Part shown: positions 1 to 12,630 of the stretch, piece after piece
Layout of the letters: every line of letters begins with the position of its first letter
Numbering within the stretch: position 1 is the stretch's first letter
NCBI GenBank assembly: GCA_037447655.1
Contig: JBBHKE010000299.1
Location: forward strand, 1-54,413
Direction: 5' to 3'
DNA from: Zygnema cylindricum
Taxonomy: Eukaryota > Streptophyta > Zygnematophyceae > Zygnematales > Zygnemataceae
Length of the DNA stretch: 54,413 nt
Program-made: the position numbers and the translations under genes
The notes under the pieces: generated by a model
Told to the model about the DNA's origin: nothing
The model's input: the letters and a program-made list of their open reading frames with translations, nothing else
The model's database searches: none

Positions 1-3000
1 GTTTGTGTCAGTTAGGTAACCATTCTTGTTAGCGCTAATTGTTTATGGTATTTGGGTAAGAATTCATGTTATTGCCAACAGTTTGTTTAATTTAGGTAAC
101 AATTGTTGTTATCGCTAGAAGTTTGTGTAACTTATGTAACCATTCTTGTTATCGCTAACTGTTTGAGTAATGTAGGAAATAATTCTTGTTATCGGTAACA
201 GTTTGTGTAATTTAGGTAACAATTCTTGTTATCGGTAACAGTTTGTGTAATTTAGGTAACAAATCTTGTTATCGCTAAATGTTTGTGTAATTTAGGTAAC
301 AATTCTTGATATCGCTAATTGTTTGTGTAAGTTAGGTGACCATTCTTGTTATCGCTAACAATTTGTGCAAGTTAGGTAACCATTATTGTTATCGCTAACA
401 TTTTGTGTAATTTAGGTAACAATTCTTGTTATCGCTAACAGTTTGTGTAAATTAGGTAAGAATTCTTGTTAGCGCTAATAATCTGTATAAGTAAGGTAAC
501 ATTTTCTGTTAACGCTAACAGTTTGTGTAGGTTAGGTAACAATTCCTATTAGCGCTAACAGTCTGTGTAATTTAGGTAACAATTCTTGTTATCGCTAACA
601 ATTTGTGCAAGTTAGGTAACCATTATTGTTATCGCTAACAGTTTGTGTAATTTAGGTAACAATTCTTCTTATCGCTATAGTTTGTGTAATTTAGGTAAAA
701 ATTTTTGTTATCGCCAACTCTTTCTGTATTTTAGGTAACAATTTTTCTTATCGCTAATAGTTTGTGTAATTTAGGTAACAATTCTTGTTATCGCTAACGG
801 TTATTTTAATTTAGGTAACCATTCTTTTTTAGTGCTAACAGTTTGTGTAAGATAGATAACAATCCCTGTTATCGCTTACAGTTTGTGTAATTTAGGTAAC
901 AATTCTTATTATCGCTAACAGTTTGTGTAAGTTAGGTAACAATTCGTCTTCGCGCTAATAGTTTGTGTAAGTTAGGTAACAATTCCTGTTAGCGGTAACA
1001 GTTTGTGTAAGTTAGGTAATAATTCCTGTGATCGCTAACAGTTTGTGTAATTTAGGTAACCATTCTTGTTATCGCTAAAAGTTTGTGTAATTTAGGTAAC
1101 AATTCTTGTTATCGCTAACAGTTTGTGTAATTTAGGTAACAATTATTGTTATCGCTAACGATTTCTGTAATTTAGGTAACAATTGTTGTTATCGCTAACT
1201 GTTTGTCTAATTTAAGTCACAATTCTTGTTATCGCTAACAGTTTGTGTAATTTAGGTAACAATTCCTATTATCGCTAACAGTTTGGGTGAGTTAGGTGAC
1301 AATTCTTGTTATCGCTAACAGTTTGTGTAAATTAGGTGAGAATTCTTGTTAGCGCTAATAATTTGTGTAAGTTAGGTAACAATTTCTGTTAACGCTAACA
1401 GTTTGTGTAGGTTAGGTAACAATTCATATTAGCGCTAAGAGTTTGTGTAATTTAGGTAACAATTCTGGTTATCGCTAACAATTTGTGCATGTTAGGTAAC
1501 CATTATTGTTATCGCTAACATTTTGTGTAATTTAGGTAACAATTCTTCTTATCGCTATAGTTTGTGTAATTTAGGTAATAAATCTTGTTATCGCCAACTC
1601 TTTCTGTATTTTAAGTTACAATTTTTGTTATCGCTAACTGTTTGTGTAATTTAGGTAACAATTCTTGTTATCGCTAACAATTTGTGTAAGTTAGGTAACC
1701 ATTCTTGTTAGCGCTAACAGTTTGTGTATGTTAGATAACAATTTTTAATATCGATAACAGTTTGTGTAAGTTTGGAAACAATTCATGTTACCACAGACAA
1801 TTTGTGTAATTTAGATAACAATTCTTGTTATCGCTAATGGTTTTTTTTAATTTAGGTTCCAATTCTTGTTAGTGCTAACAGTTTATGTAAGATAGATAAC
1901 AATTCCTGTTATCGCTTACAATTTGTGTAATTTAGGTAACAATTCTTATTATCGCTAACTGTTTGTGTACGTTAGGTAACAATTCCTGTTCGCGCTAATA
2001 GTTTGTGTAAGTTAGGTAACAATTCCTGTTAGCGGTAACAGTTTGTGTAACTTAGGTAACAATCCTTGTGATCTCTAACAGTTTGTGTAATATGGGTAAC
2101 CATTCTTGTTATCGCTAACAGTTTGTGTAAGTTAGGTAAGAATTTTTGTTAGCGCTAATAATTTATGTAAGTTAGGTAACAATACTTGTTAGTGCTAACA
2201 ATTTGTGTAGGTTAGGTAACAATTCCTATTAGCGCTAACAGTTTGTGTAATTAAGGTGACAATTCTTGTTATCGCTAACTATTTGTGTAATTTAGGTTAC
2301 AATTCTTGTTATTGCTATCAGTTTGTGTAATTTGGGTCATAAATTTTGTTATCGCTAACAATTTGTGTAATTTAGGTTTTAATTATTGTTACCATTAACA
2401 GTTTGTGTAAGTTAGGTAGCATTTCTGGTTAGGGGTAACTATTTGTGTAAGTTAGGTAACCATTCTTGTTAGCGCTAACAATTTGTGTTAGTTAGTTAAC
2501 GGTTCTTGTTATTGCTAATCGTTTGTGTAAATTAGGTAACAATTCTTGTTATCGCTAATTATTTATGTAATTTAGGTAATAATTTTTGTTATTGCTAACT
2601 GTTTGTGTAATTTAGGTTACAATTCTTGTTATTGCTAACAGTTTCTGTAATTTAGGTGACAATTCTACTTATCGCTAACAGTTTGTGTAAGTTAGGTAAC
2701 CATTATTGTTAGCGCTAACAGTTTGTTTAAGTTAGGTTAAAATTCCTTTAATTGCTAACAGTTTGTGTAATTTAGGTAACAATTCACGTTATCGTTAACA
2801 GTTTGTGTAAGTTAGATAACAATTCCTGCTAGCGCTAACAGTTTGTGTAGGTTAGGTAACAATTCCTATTAGCGCTTACAGTTTGTGTAATCTAGGTGAC
2901 AATTCTTGTTATCCCTAAATGTTTGTGTAATTTAGGTAACAATTCTTGTTATCGCTAACGGTTTTTTTAATTTAGATTCCAATTCTAATTAGTGCTAACA

Positions 3001-6000
3001 GTTTATGTAAGATAGATAACAATTCCTATTATCGCTTACAGTTTGTGTAATTTAGGTAACAATTCTTATTATCGCTAATAGTTTGTGTAAGTTAGGTAAC
3101 AATTCCTGTTCCCGCTAATAGTTTGTGTAAGTTAGGTAACAATTCTTGTTAACTGTAACAGTTTGTGTAAGTTAGGTAACAATCGTTGTGATCGCTAACA
3201 GTTTGTGTAATTTAGGTAACCATTCTTGTTATCGCTAACAGTTTGTGTAAGTTAGGTAAGAATTTTTGTTAGCGCTAAAAATTTGTGTAAGTTAGGTAAT
3301 AATTCTTGTTAGTGCTAACAATTTGTGTAGGTTAGGTAACAATTCCTATTAGCGCTAACAGTTTGTGTAATTTAGGTGACAATTCTTGTTATCGCTAACT
3401 GTTTGTGTAATTTAGGTTACAATTCTTGTTATTACTATCAGTTTGTGTAATTTGGGTCAGAATTTTTGTTAACGCTAATAAATTGTGTAAGTTAGGTAAC
3501 AATTCCTGTTAGTGCTAACAATTTGTGTAGGTTAGGTAAAAATTCCTATTAGCGCTAACAGTTTGTGTAATTTAGGTGACAATTCTTGTTATCGCTAACT
3601 GTTTGTGAAATTTAGGTTACAATTCTTGTTAGCGCTAACTGTTTGTGTAATTAAGGTAACAAATTTTGTTATCGCTAACAATTTGTTTAATTTAGGTTAC
3701 AATTTTTGCTATCACTAACAGTTTGTGTAAGTTAGGTAGCATTTCTGGTTAGCGCTAACAATTTGTGTAAGTTAGGTAACCATTCTTGTTAGCGCTAACA
3801 ATTTGTGTTAGTTAGTTAACGGTTCTTGTTATTGCTAATCGTTTGTGTAAATTAGGTAACAATTCTTGTTATCGCTAACAATTTGTGTAATTTGGGTAAT
3901 AATTTTTGTTATTGCTAACTATTTGTGTAATTTAGGTTAAAATTATTGTTATTTAGATGACAATTCTTGTTATCTTTAATTGTTTGTGTAATTTAGGTGA
4001 CAATTCTTGTTATTGCTAACTGTTTGTGTAATATAGGTAACAATTCTTGTTATCGCTAATAGTTTGTGTAATTTAGGTAACAATTCTTGTTATCGCTAAC
4101 AATTTGTGTAAGTTAGGTAACAATTCCTGTTAGCGCTAATAGTTTGTGTAATTTAGGAAAAAGCTCTTGTTATCGCTAACAATGCGTGTAAATTAGGTTA
4201 CAATTCTCGTTATCGCTAACAGTTTGTGTAATTTAGATAACAATCCTTGTTATCGCTAACTATTTGTGTAATTTAGGTAACAATTCTAGTTATCGCTAAT
4301 AGTTTGTGTAATTTAGGTAAATATTCTTGTTATCGCTAACAGCTTGAGTAAGTTAGGTAACTATTCATTTTATCGCTAACAATTTGTGTAATTTAGGAAA
4401 CAATTCCTGTTATCGCTAACTGTTTGTGTAATTTATTTCACAATTCTTGTTATCGCTTACTATTTTTTTTTAATTTAGGTAATAATTCATGTTAGCGCTA
4501 ACAATTTGTGTAATTTAGGTTATAATTCTTGTTATTGCAAAATGTTTGTGTAATTTTGGTAACAATTCTTGTTATCGCTAACTATTTGTGAAATTTAGGT
4601 TATTATTCTTGTTACACCTAACACTTTGTGTAATTTAGGTAATAATTCTTGTTATCGCTAACAATTTGTGTAATCTAGGTAACAAATATTGTCATCGCTA
4701 ACAGTTTCTGTAATTTAGGTAACAATTCTTGTTATCGCTAACTGTTTGTCTAATTTAAGTCACAATTCTTGTTATCGCTAATAGTTTGTGTAATTTAGGT
4801 AACAATTCCTATTATCGCTAACAGTTTGCGTAAGTTAGGTAACAATTCTTGTTATCGCTAACTGTTTGTGTATTTTAGGTAAAAATTATTGTTATCGCTA
4901 ACTGTTTGTGTAATTTAGGTAATAATTCATTTTAGCGCTAACAATTTGTGTAATTTAGGTTATAATTATTATTATCGCTAGCTGTTTGTGTAATTTTGGT
5001 AATAGTTCTTGTTATCGCTAACTTTTTGTGTAATTTAGGTTATAATTCTTGTTACACCTAACAGTTTTTGTAACTTAGGTAACCATTCATTTAGCGCTAA
5101 CAATTTGTGTAATTTAGGTTATAATTTTGTTATCGCTAACTGTTTGTGTAATTTAGGTAAGAATTCATGTTATCGCTGACAGTTTGTGTAATTTAGGTGG
5201 TAATTTTTGATATCGCTAATAGTGTGCGTAAGTTAGGTAACAATTTTTCTTAGCGCTAACTGTTTGTGTAATTAGATAACAATTATTGTTATCGCTAATT
5301 GTTTGTGTAATTTAGGTAACAATTATTGTAATCGCTACTAGTTTGTGTAAGTTAGGTTACTATTCTAATTATCGCTAAATGTTTATGTAATTAGATAACA
5401 ATTCTTGTTATCGCTAACTGTTTGTGTAATTAGAAAACAATTCCTGTTATCGCTAACTATTTGTGTAAATTAGGTAACAATTCTTGTTATCGCTAAATGT
5501 TTGTGTTATTTAGGTAGAAATTAATGTTATCGTTAACAATTTCGTAATTTATTTTACAATTCTTGTTATCGCTAACAGATTGTGTAAATTAGGTAATAAT
5601 TCTTGTTATCGCTAACAGGTTGTGTAATTTAGGTTACAATTCTTGTCATCGCTAACAGATTGAGTAATTTAGGTAATAATTCTTGTTATCGCTAACAGTT
5701 TGTGTAATTAAGGTAACAATTCTTGTTATCGCTAACAGTTTGTGTAATTAGATAATAAAATCTGTTATCGCTAACTGTTTGTGTAATTTAGGTAACAATT
5801 ATTGTTATCGCTAACACTTTGTGTAATTTAGGTAATAATTCTTGTTATTGCTAAAAGTTTGTGTAATTTTGGTAACAATTTTTGTAATCGCTAACTGTTT
5901 GTGTAATTTAGGTAACAATTCTTGTTATCGCTAACTGTTTGTGTAAGTTAGGTAACCATTCTTGTTATCGCTAATAGTTTGTGTAAGTTAGGTAACCATT

Positions 6001-9000
6001 CTTGTTAGCGCTAACAGTTTGTGTAATTTAGGTAACAGTCCGTGTTAGCGCAAATTGTTTGTGTAAATTTAGATAACAATGCTTGTTATCGCTAACTCTT
6101 TGTGAAATTTAGGTAACAATTGCTGTTATCGCTAACTCTTTATGTTATTTAGGTAAAGAAAATTGTTATCGGTAACTGTTTGTGTAATTTAGGTTAAAAT
6201 ACTTGTTATCGCTAATAGTTTTTGTTATTTAGGTAACAAATCTAATTATCGTTAATTGTTTGTCTAATTTAAGTATTAATTCTGGTTATTGCTAACAGTT
6301 TGTGTAATTTAGGTAACATTTCCTATTATGGGTGACAGTTTGCGTAAGTTAGGTAACAATTCCTGTTATCGCTAATTGTTTGTGTAATTTAGGTGACAAT
6401 TCATGTTAGCGTTAACAATTTGTGTAATTAAGGTTATAATTCTTGTTATCGCTAACTATTTGTGTAATTTTAGTACCAATTTTTGTTATCGTTAACTCTT
6501 TGTGTATTTTAGGTTTTAACTTTGTTATTACTAATTGTTTGTGTAATTTAGGTAAAAATTCATGTTATCGCTGAAAGTTTCTATAATTTAGGTGGTAATT
6601 CTTGATATCGCTAACAGTTTGTGTTCCTTAGGTAACCATTCTTGTTAGCGCTAACTGTTTATGTAATTTGGGTAAGAATTCATGTTATTGCCAACAGTTT
6701 GTTAAATTTAGGTAACAATTGTTGTTATCGCTAGAAGTTTGTGTAACTTATGTAACCATTCTTGTTATCGCTAACTGTTTCTGTAATGTAGGAAATAATT
6801 CTTGTTATCGGTAACAGTTTGTGTAATTTAGGTAACAATTCTTGTTATTGGTAACAGTTTGTGTAATTTAGGTAACAAATCTTGTTATCGCTAACAGTTT
6901 GTGTAATTTAAATAACAATCCTTGTTATCGCTAACTGTTTGTGTAATTAGATAACAATTTTTGTTATCGCTAACTGTTTGTGTAATTTAGGTAACAATTA
7001 TTGTTATCGCTAAATGTTTGTGTAATTTAGTTAACAATTCTTGATATCGCTAATTGTTTGTGTAAGTTAGGTGACCATTCTTGTTATCGCTAATAGTTTG
7101 TGTAAGTTAGGTAACCATTCTTGTTAGCGCCAACACTTTGTTAAATTTAGGTAACAATTGTTGTTATCGCTAGCAGTTTGTGTAACTTAGGTAACCATTC
7201 TTGTTATCGGTAACAGTTTGTGTAATTTAGGTAACAAATCTTGTTATCGTTAACAATTTATGTAATTTAGGTTACAATTTTTGTTATCGCTAACACTTTG
7301 TGTAATTTAGGTAATAATTCTAGTTATCGCTAAGAGTTTGTGTAATTTCGGTAACAATTTTTGTTATTGCTAACTGTTTCTGTAATTTAGGTAACAATTC
7401 TTGATATCCCTTACATTTTGTGTAAGTTAGGTGACCATTCTTGTTATCGCTAATAGTTTGTGTAAGTTAGGTAACCATTCTTGTTAGCGCTAACAGTTTG
7501 TGTAATTTAGGTAACAATTCCTATTATCGCTAACAGTTTGCGTAAATTAGGTAACAATTCCTGTTATCGCTAACTGTTTGTCTAATTTAGGTAATAATTC
7601 ATGTTAGCGCTAACAATTTGTGTAATATAGGTTATAATTCTTGTTATCGCTAACTGTTTGTGTAATTTTGGTAACAATTCTTGTTATCGTTAACTCTTTG
7701 TGTATTATAAGTAACAATTTTTGTTATCGCTAACAATTTGTGTAATTTAGGTTATAATTCTTGTTACACCTAACAGTTTGTGTAATTTAGGTAATAATTC
7801 TTGTTATCGCTAACAGTTTGTGTAACTTAGGTAACCATTCTTGTTAGCGCTAAGAGTTTGTGTAATTTAGGTTATAATTTTGTTATGTCTAACTATTTGA
7901 GTAATTTAGGTAAGAATTCATGTTTTTGCTGACAGTTTGTGTAATTTAGGTGGTAATTCTTGATATCGCTAACAGTTTGTGTCAGTTAGGTAACCATTGT
8001 TGTTAGCGCTAACAGTTTGTGTAATTTAGGTAAGAAATCATGTTATTGCCAACAGTTTGTTAAATTTAGGTGACAATTGTTGTTATCGCTAGAAGTTTGT
8101 GTAACTTAGGTAACCATTCTTGTTATTGCTAACTGTTTGTGTAATTTAGGTAACAATTCTTGTTATCGTTAACAGTTTGTGTAATTTAGGTAATAATTAT
8201 TGTTATCGGTAACATTTGTGTAATTTAGGTAACAAATCTCGTTATCGCTAATAGTTTGTGTAATTTAAATAACAATCCTTGTTATCGCTAACAGTTTGTG
8301 TAAGTTAGGTAACCATTCTTGTTATCGCTAACAGTTTGTGCAATTTAAGTAACAATTCTTGTTATCGCTAACAATTTGCGTAAGTTAGGTAACAATTTTT
8401 GTTAGCCCTAACTGTTTTTGTAATTAGATAACAATTATTGTTATCGCTAATTGTTTGTGTAATTTAGGTAACAATTCCTATTAGCGCCAACAATTTGTGT
8501 AAACTCAGGTTACAATTCTTGACATCGCTAACAGTTTGTGTAATATAGGTAACAATTCTTGTTATCGCGAACTGTTTGTGTAATGTAGGTAACGATTCTT
8601 GTTATCGCTAACAGTTTGTGTAATATAGGTAACAATTCTTGTTATCGCTAACTTTTTGTGAAATTTAGGTAACGATTCTTGTTATCGCTAACAGATTGTG
8701 TTATTTAGGTAACAGTTTTTGTTATCGGTAACTGTTTGTGTAATTTAGGTTAAATTCTTATTATTGCTAATTATTTCTGTATTTTAGGTAACAAGTGTTG
8801 TTATTGCTAACTGTTTGTCTATTTAAAGTAACAATTCTTGTGATCGCTATTAGTTTGTGTAATTTAGGTCCCATTACTGTTATCGCTAACAGTTTGCGTA
8901 AGTTAGGTAATAGTTCGTGTTACCGCAAACAGTTTGTGTATTTTTAGATAACAATGTCTGTTATCGCTAACAGTTTATGTTATTTAGGTAATAATTCCTG

Positions 9001-10473
9001 TTAGCGCTAACAATTTGAGTAATATAGGTTAAAACTCTTGTTATCGCTAACAGTTTGTGTAATTTAGGTAACATTTCTTGTCATCGGTAACAATTTATGT
9101 AATTTAGGTAACAATTCTTGTTATCGCTAACTGTTTGTCAAATTTAAGTAACAATTCTTGTTATCGCTAACAATTTGTGTAATTTAGGTAACAATTCCTT
9201 TTTTCGCTAACAGTTTGAGTTAGTTAGGTAATATTCCTGTTAGCGCAAACAATTTGTGAAATTTTAGATAACAATGTCTGTTATCGCTAACTCTTTGTGT
9301 AATTAAGGTAACAATTTTTGTTATCGCTAATGGTTTATGTTATTTAGGTAACAATTCCTGTTAGCGCTAACAATTTGTGTAATTTAGGTTAAATTCTTGT
9401 TATCGCTAACAATTTGTGTAATTTAGGTAACAATTTTTGTCATCAGTAAAAGTTTGTGTAATTTAGGTAACAATTCTTGCTATCGCTAACTGTTTGTCTA
9501 ATTTTAGTAACAATTCCTGTTATCGCTACCTGTTCCTGTAATTTAGGTAACTATTACTGTTTTCGCTAACTGTTTGTGTACTTTAGGTAAGAGTTCGTGT
9601 TAGTGCAAACAGTTTGTGAAATTTTAGATAACAATGTCTGTTATCGCTAACTCTTTGTGTAATTAAGGTAACAATTTTTGTTATCGCTAACAGTTTATGT
9701 TATTTAGGTAATAATTCCTGTTAGCGCTAACAATTTGTGTAATTTAGGTTAAATTCTTGTTATCGCTAACAATTTGTGTAATTTAGGTAACAATTTTTGT
9801 CATCAGTAACTGTTTGTGTAATTTAGGTAACAATTCTTGTTATCGCTAACTGTTTGTCTAATTTAAGTAACAATTCCTGTTATCGCTACCTGTTCCTGTA
9901 ATTTAGGTAATAATTATTGTTTTCGCTAACTATTTGTGTACTTTAGGTCAGAGTTCGTGTTAGTGCAAACAGTTTGTGAAATTTTAGATAACAATGTCTG
10001 TTATCGCTAACTCTTTGTGTAATTAAGGTAACAATTTTTGTTATCGCTAACAGTTTATGTTATTTAGGTAACAATTCCTGTTAGCGCTAACAATTTGTGT
10101 AATTTAGGTTAAAATTCTTGTTATCGCTAATAGTTTCTGTAATTTAGGTAATAATTCTTGTCATCGATAACTGTTTTTGTAATTTAGGTAACAATTCTTT
10201 TTATCGCTATCAGTTTGTGAAATTTAGTTAATAATTCCTGTTAGCGCAAACATTTTGTGTTATTTATGTTACAATTTTTGTTATCGCTAACAGTTTGTGT
10301 AAGTTAGGTAACCATTCTTGTTAGCGCTAATAGTTTGTGTAAGTTAGATAACAATTCCTGTTATCGCTAACAGTTTGCGTAAGTTAGGTAACAATTTCTG
10401 TTAGCGTTAACTGTTTGTGTAAATAGATAACAATTCATGTTATCGCTAACTGTTTGTGTAATTTAGGTAACAA
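1..10473. repeat. 40-bp satellite array, block 1
   Basis: Tandem array of a 40-bp unit; a typical consensus copy is 1081-1120. Units vary by scattered substitutions and single-base indels but keep phase for over 10 kb. Each unit holds two dyads: TAACAATTCTTGTTA, a 6-bp arm around TTC, and GTTATCGCTAAC, which in a common variant becomes the perfect palindrome GTTAGCGCTAAC. No coding potential. The array stops at element A, and its phase resumes after A at 33995, so blocks 1 and 2 were one array before A inserted. Abundant satellite with higher-order structure suggests centromeric or other constitutive heterochromatin, but that is inference. Confidence 0.97.
9241..10320. repeat. Higher-order repeat of 360 bp (nine monomers), three copies
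   Basis: Diagnostic variants recur exactly every 360 bp, for example ACAATGTCTGTTATCGC near 9272, 9632 and 9992, with the same flanking variant order. 360 bp equals nine 40-bp units, so a nine-unit block has been amplified recently. Other long-range repeats in this block include a segment with GTAAGATAGATAACAAT near 848, 1888 and 3008 (spacing 1040 and 1120 bp, both multiples of 40). Confidence 0.85.
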
Positions 10474-10704
10474 TGTAGAAATCGATGGCTATTTTATTAT
10501 TTTCTAGGTCTAAATTGGAATATAGAAAGAAGCCGAGGAAGTCTACCTCTAACTTTTCTCTCCAACTCCCACACTTGTTGCAGTCATTGAGAAGTTAGAG
10601 AGGAAGCTAGCGCCATGGCTACCTAGGCTATCCAGAGGTCTACGGGAAATAGATTAGTTAATTTACAGATAGGTAGGTTTATTTACTAATAAAATTGTGT
10701 GGTT

Positions 10705-10775
10705 AACAGAATTTGATCATGGCACCTGCCAACCGTCAGAGTCGATAGTCGGTAGCCTCAGCCGTTAAGTCTAAG
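10705..10775 (-). other. Antisense tRNA-like module in the A 5' LTR
   Basis: On the minus strand this reads like a decayed tRNA gene: a D-arm-like part with GTTAAG-type sequence, then a B-box-like stretch (ATGATCAAATTCTG, against the consensus GGTTCRANTCC). The same module stands at the same place in the A 3' LTR (33163-33233), both B LTRs and LTR G. It is too degenerate to be a functional tRNA. Confidence 0.5.
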
Positions 10776-11164
10776 TTCTACGATACATACTATTTGGTTT
10801 GATATTTATTTAAATGTTACCATGTAGGAAAATTCATTTAACGGCAGATGTTTACGGTTACATTGATCTCGTTATGTTTAAGTACGGATTTCGATATGGA
10901 CAAGAAACGAGTACCGCACATTTTGTTTATTTTTTTCGAAACAAATATTGCAGTAGCATTTATGACGGCTACGATTGAAATTTGCATTCAATCGGACGAC
11001 CGAAAAGAAAGCCGAGATCGAGGAAGAGATTCTCGGCGATTTGTGGTCATTGCCACATCGGATGACACGTGGCATGATTATGTTGGATCGCGGCATCTCC
11101 GAGAATTACGGGACTGAATCCGGATATGACATGTGTCGACATTTAGGCCATGACGTACAAATTC

Positions 11165-11313
11165 CGTACATAAAGTACATCGGCAACAGTACTTTTATGT
11201 ACAATAGTGTAATATGATTGGTGCCGTACACCAGTAGATAGAGTTTGTGAGAGAGATAGGACTTCGAAAAATTGGTAGATAGGACCCTCTCTCCAAGAGA
11301 GCTTCCGTACAAA
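11165..11313 (+). promoter_or_regulatory. Core promoter region of the A 5' LTR
   Basis: A GTAC-rich inverted repeat (arms 11165-11178 and 11189-11202) is followed by ATTGG, an inverted CCAAT box, at 11217. A CTCTC/GAGAG dyad then precedes the TATA position, here mutated to TACAAA (11308-11313). Element B has TATAAAT at the matching place, so this copy's promoter is probably damaged. Confidence 0.6.
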
Positions 11314-11340
11314 TGGTCAACTTTGACCCCTCATAACTTA

Positions 11341-11466
11341 TTGCTCAGGGGAGCAAATTCATAGATTTTTTTTGCTACCGACTCAATGGAGTCTTGCCTT
11401 CACAAAAGTGAAGGTGGTCAGAGTTTTTGTCTTCCACGGTGGAAGTTATTCTTGCTGTAACAAGAA
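11341..11466 (+). other. Series of short hairpins in the A leader
   Basis: Consecutive perfect stem-loops: TTGCTC/GAGCAA with loop AGGG (11341-11356), GACTC/GAGTC (11380-11393), CCTTCAC/GTGAAGG with loop AAAA (11397-11414), CTTCCA/TGGAAG (11431-11445) and TTCTTG/CAAGAA (11449-11466). They lie downstream of the TATA position, so they would be in the transcript. B has different stem sequences that still pair. Confidence 0.7.
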
Positions 11467-11518
11467 GGGGTCAGGGTTATCCTAGAGGCTTCTTGCAAGC
11501 TGACCATTTTGAGGACCT

Positions 11519-12630
11519 ATGGAGGTCTTTGAGTTGCAAGTTATGGGCCAACCCTCTAGGGTACCCATCTTTAATGGAACTGGATTCATATACTGGGAAA
11601 GTATGATGACGGGAGTTCTATGCGAGAAAAGGTTTTGGGGGATATTGAGTGGACGAGTGGGGCGTCCATCAAGTCTTGGAATCCCTCCAGGGTTTGGAGG
11701 AAGCAGATTCACAAGGAAAGCAGATCCATCTTCAACGGAGGAGACAACGGAAAGAGAGGTGGTGGACAAGGGAACGGTGAAGGAGACGACCACACCAATA
11801 GCAACCGGTTCGGCATTCATGTCACCTATTCCGAGGAACGAGGAGAATGATATTGATACCTGGGACTTCAACAATATAGCGGCAAAGGACTTCATCCACC
11901 GCCATTTTACTCAAGGGCTTGCATGTCCTCATTTGCAGTTAGAAAGGGCATCTGATCTTTGGATGGCTCTCATAAAGATGTACCAAAGTGGTACGATTCA
12001 GCAACAACAGTTGGTTGATCAGAAAGTTAAGGAGTATGTATACAAAGGGGGGAAGATGTTGGATTTTTGCAATGAGCTTGCTACACTTTTCATGGAGCTA
12101 GAGAGTGTTGGAAAAGATTTTAATGAAAAAGAAAGGTTAACTGTCTACTGATGAAGTTACTCGATGAGTTCGAGAACATAGTCAACCGTGTGCAGGACTT
12201 GCCGGACTCAAGGTGGATATGGAACTCAGTGGTAGAAATGATTCTCGTTCGAGAGATTACGATTGAGATCCGAAGGGGAGGAAAGAGTGGGCAAGCCTTG
12301 GCAGCTGGAACCGATTGGAGGAACAAGGATTCACGGAGACCGGTCAAAATTTACGGAGGGGGGGAGCAAAAAAATCTGACTTACGAGTTCAGATCAAAGG
12401 CTCCCAAGGGTTTATGTCATTTTTGTAAGAAACGAGGGCACTATATGGCGGAGTGCACAAAGCTAACCGAGCTTCGACTAAAAGAGGAACAGACCGGTGG
12501 AACCTCGAGAGGAAAGATAAAGGCTCTTGTGACACAGGTATATGAGGCGGAATGTGAGGACGAGGACGATGAGCTCCTATTGGATGAGGAGTTGGAAGCG
12601 ACAAACGAGGTGGAAATTCCACGAAAGCAG
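11519..12630 (+). pseudogene. Element A gag (nucleocapsid), frameshifted
   Basis: The start ATG at 11519 lies inside the LTR; the first codons read MEVFEL and then QVMGQPSR across the primer-binding site. The N-terminal half resembles the UBN2-type gag of copia elements (YW near the start; a QQQLVDQKVKEYVYKGG stretch). A frameshift around 12148 breaks the frame, and coding resumes at 12151. A CX2CX4HX4C zinc knuckle (CHFCKKRGHYMAEC, 12415-12456) marks the nucleocapsid, followed by an acidic stretch. Gag would package element RNA in cytoplasmic particles. The frame runs on into protease with no gag stop. B carries the intact homologue. Confidence 0.88.
11539..11554 (+). other. Primer-binding site of A (half-tRNA type, decayed)
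   Basis: Starts directly after the LTR's terminal CA. AGTTATGGGCC is one base off the GGTTATGGGCC core seen in B, C and F, which complements the anticodon loop and stem of initiator tRNA-Met. It is read in frame inside gag as V-M-G. Confidence 0.75.

Larger units (their letters stand above)
10474..11538 (+). repeat. Element A 5' LTR
   Basis: 1065 bp from TGTAGAAATC to GAGTTGCA. It holds, in order, an antisense tRNA-like module, a GTAC-rich inverted repeat, an inverted CCAAT box, a decayed TATA box (TACAAA at 11308), leader hairpins, and the gag start codon 20 bp before the LTR end. The 3' copy has ATC in place of that ATG. Short open frames on both strands here (10848-11312) are not conserved as proteins and are ignored. 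Confidence 0.93.

Noticed and set aside
1-10473. Regular 40-bp repeats that might look like a CRISPR array
   Set aside because: No unique spacers: the whole unit repeats, and the setting is eukaryotic with retrotransposons.
10848-11312. Open frames in LTR U3 (also 25506-26011, 28589-29093, 33385-33768)
   Set aside because: They overlap on both strands, are not kept as proteins between A and B, and cover promoter elements.
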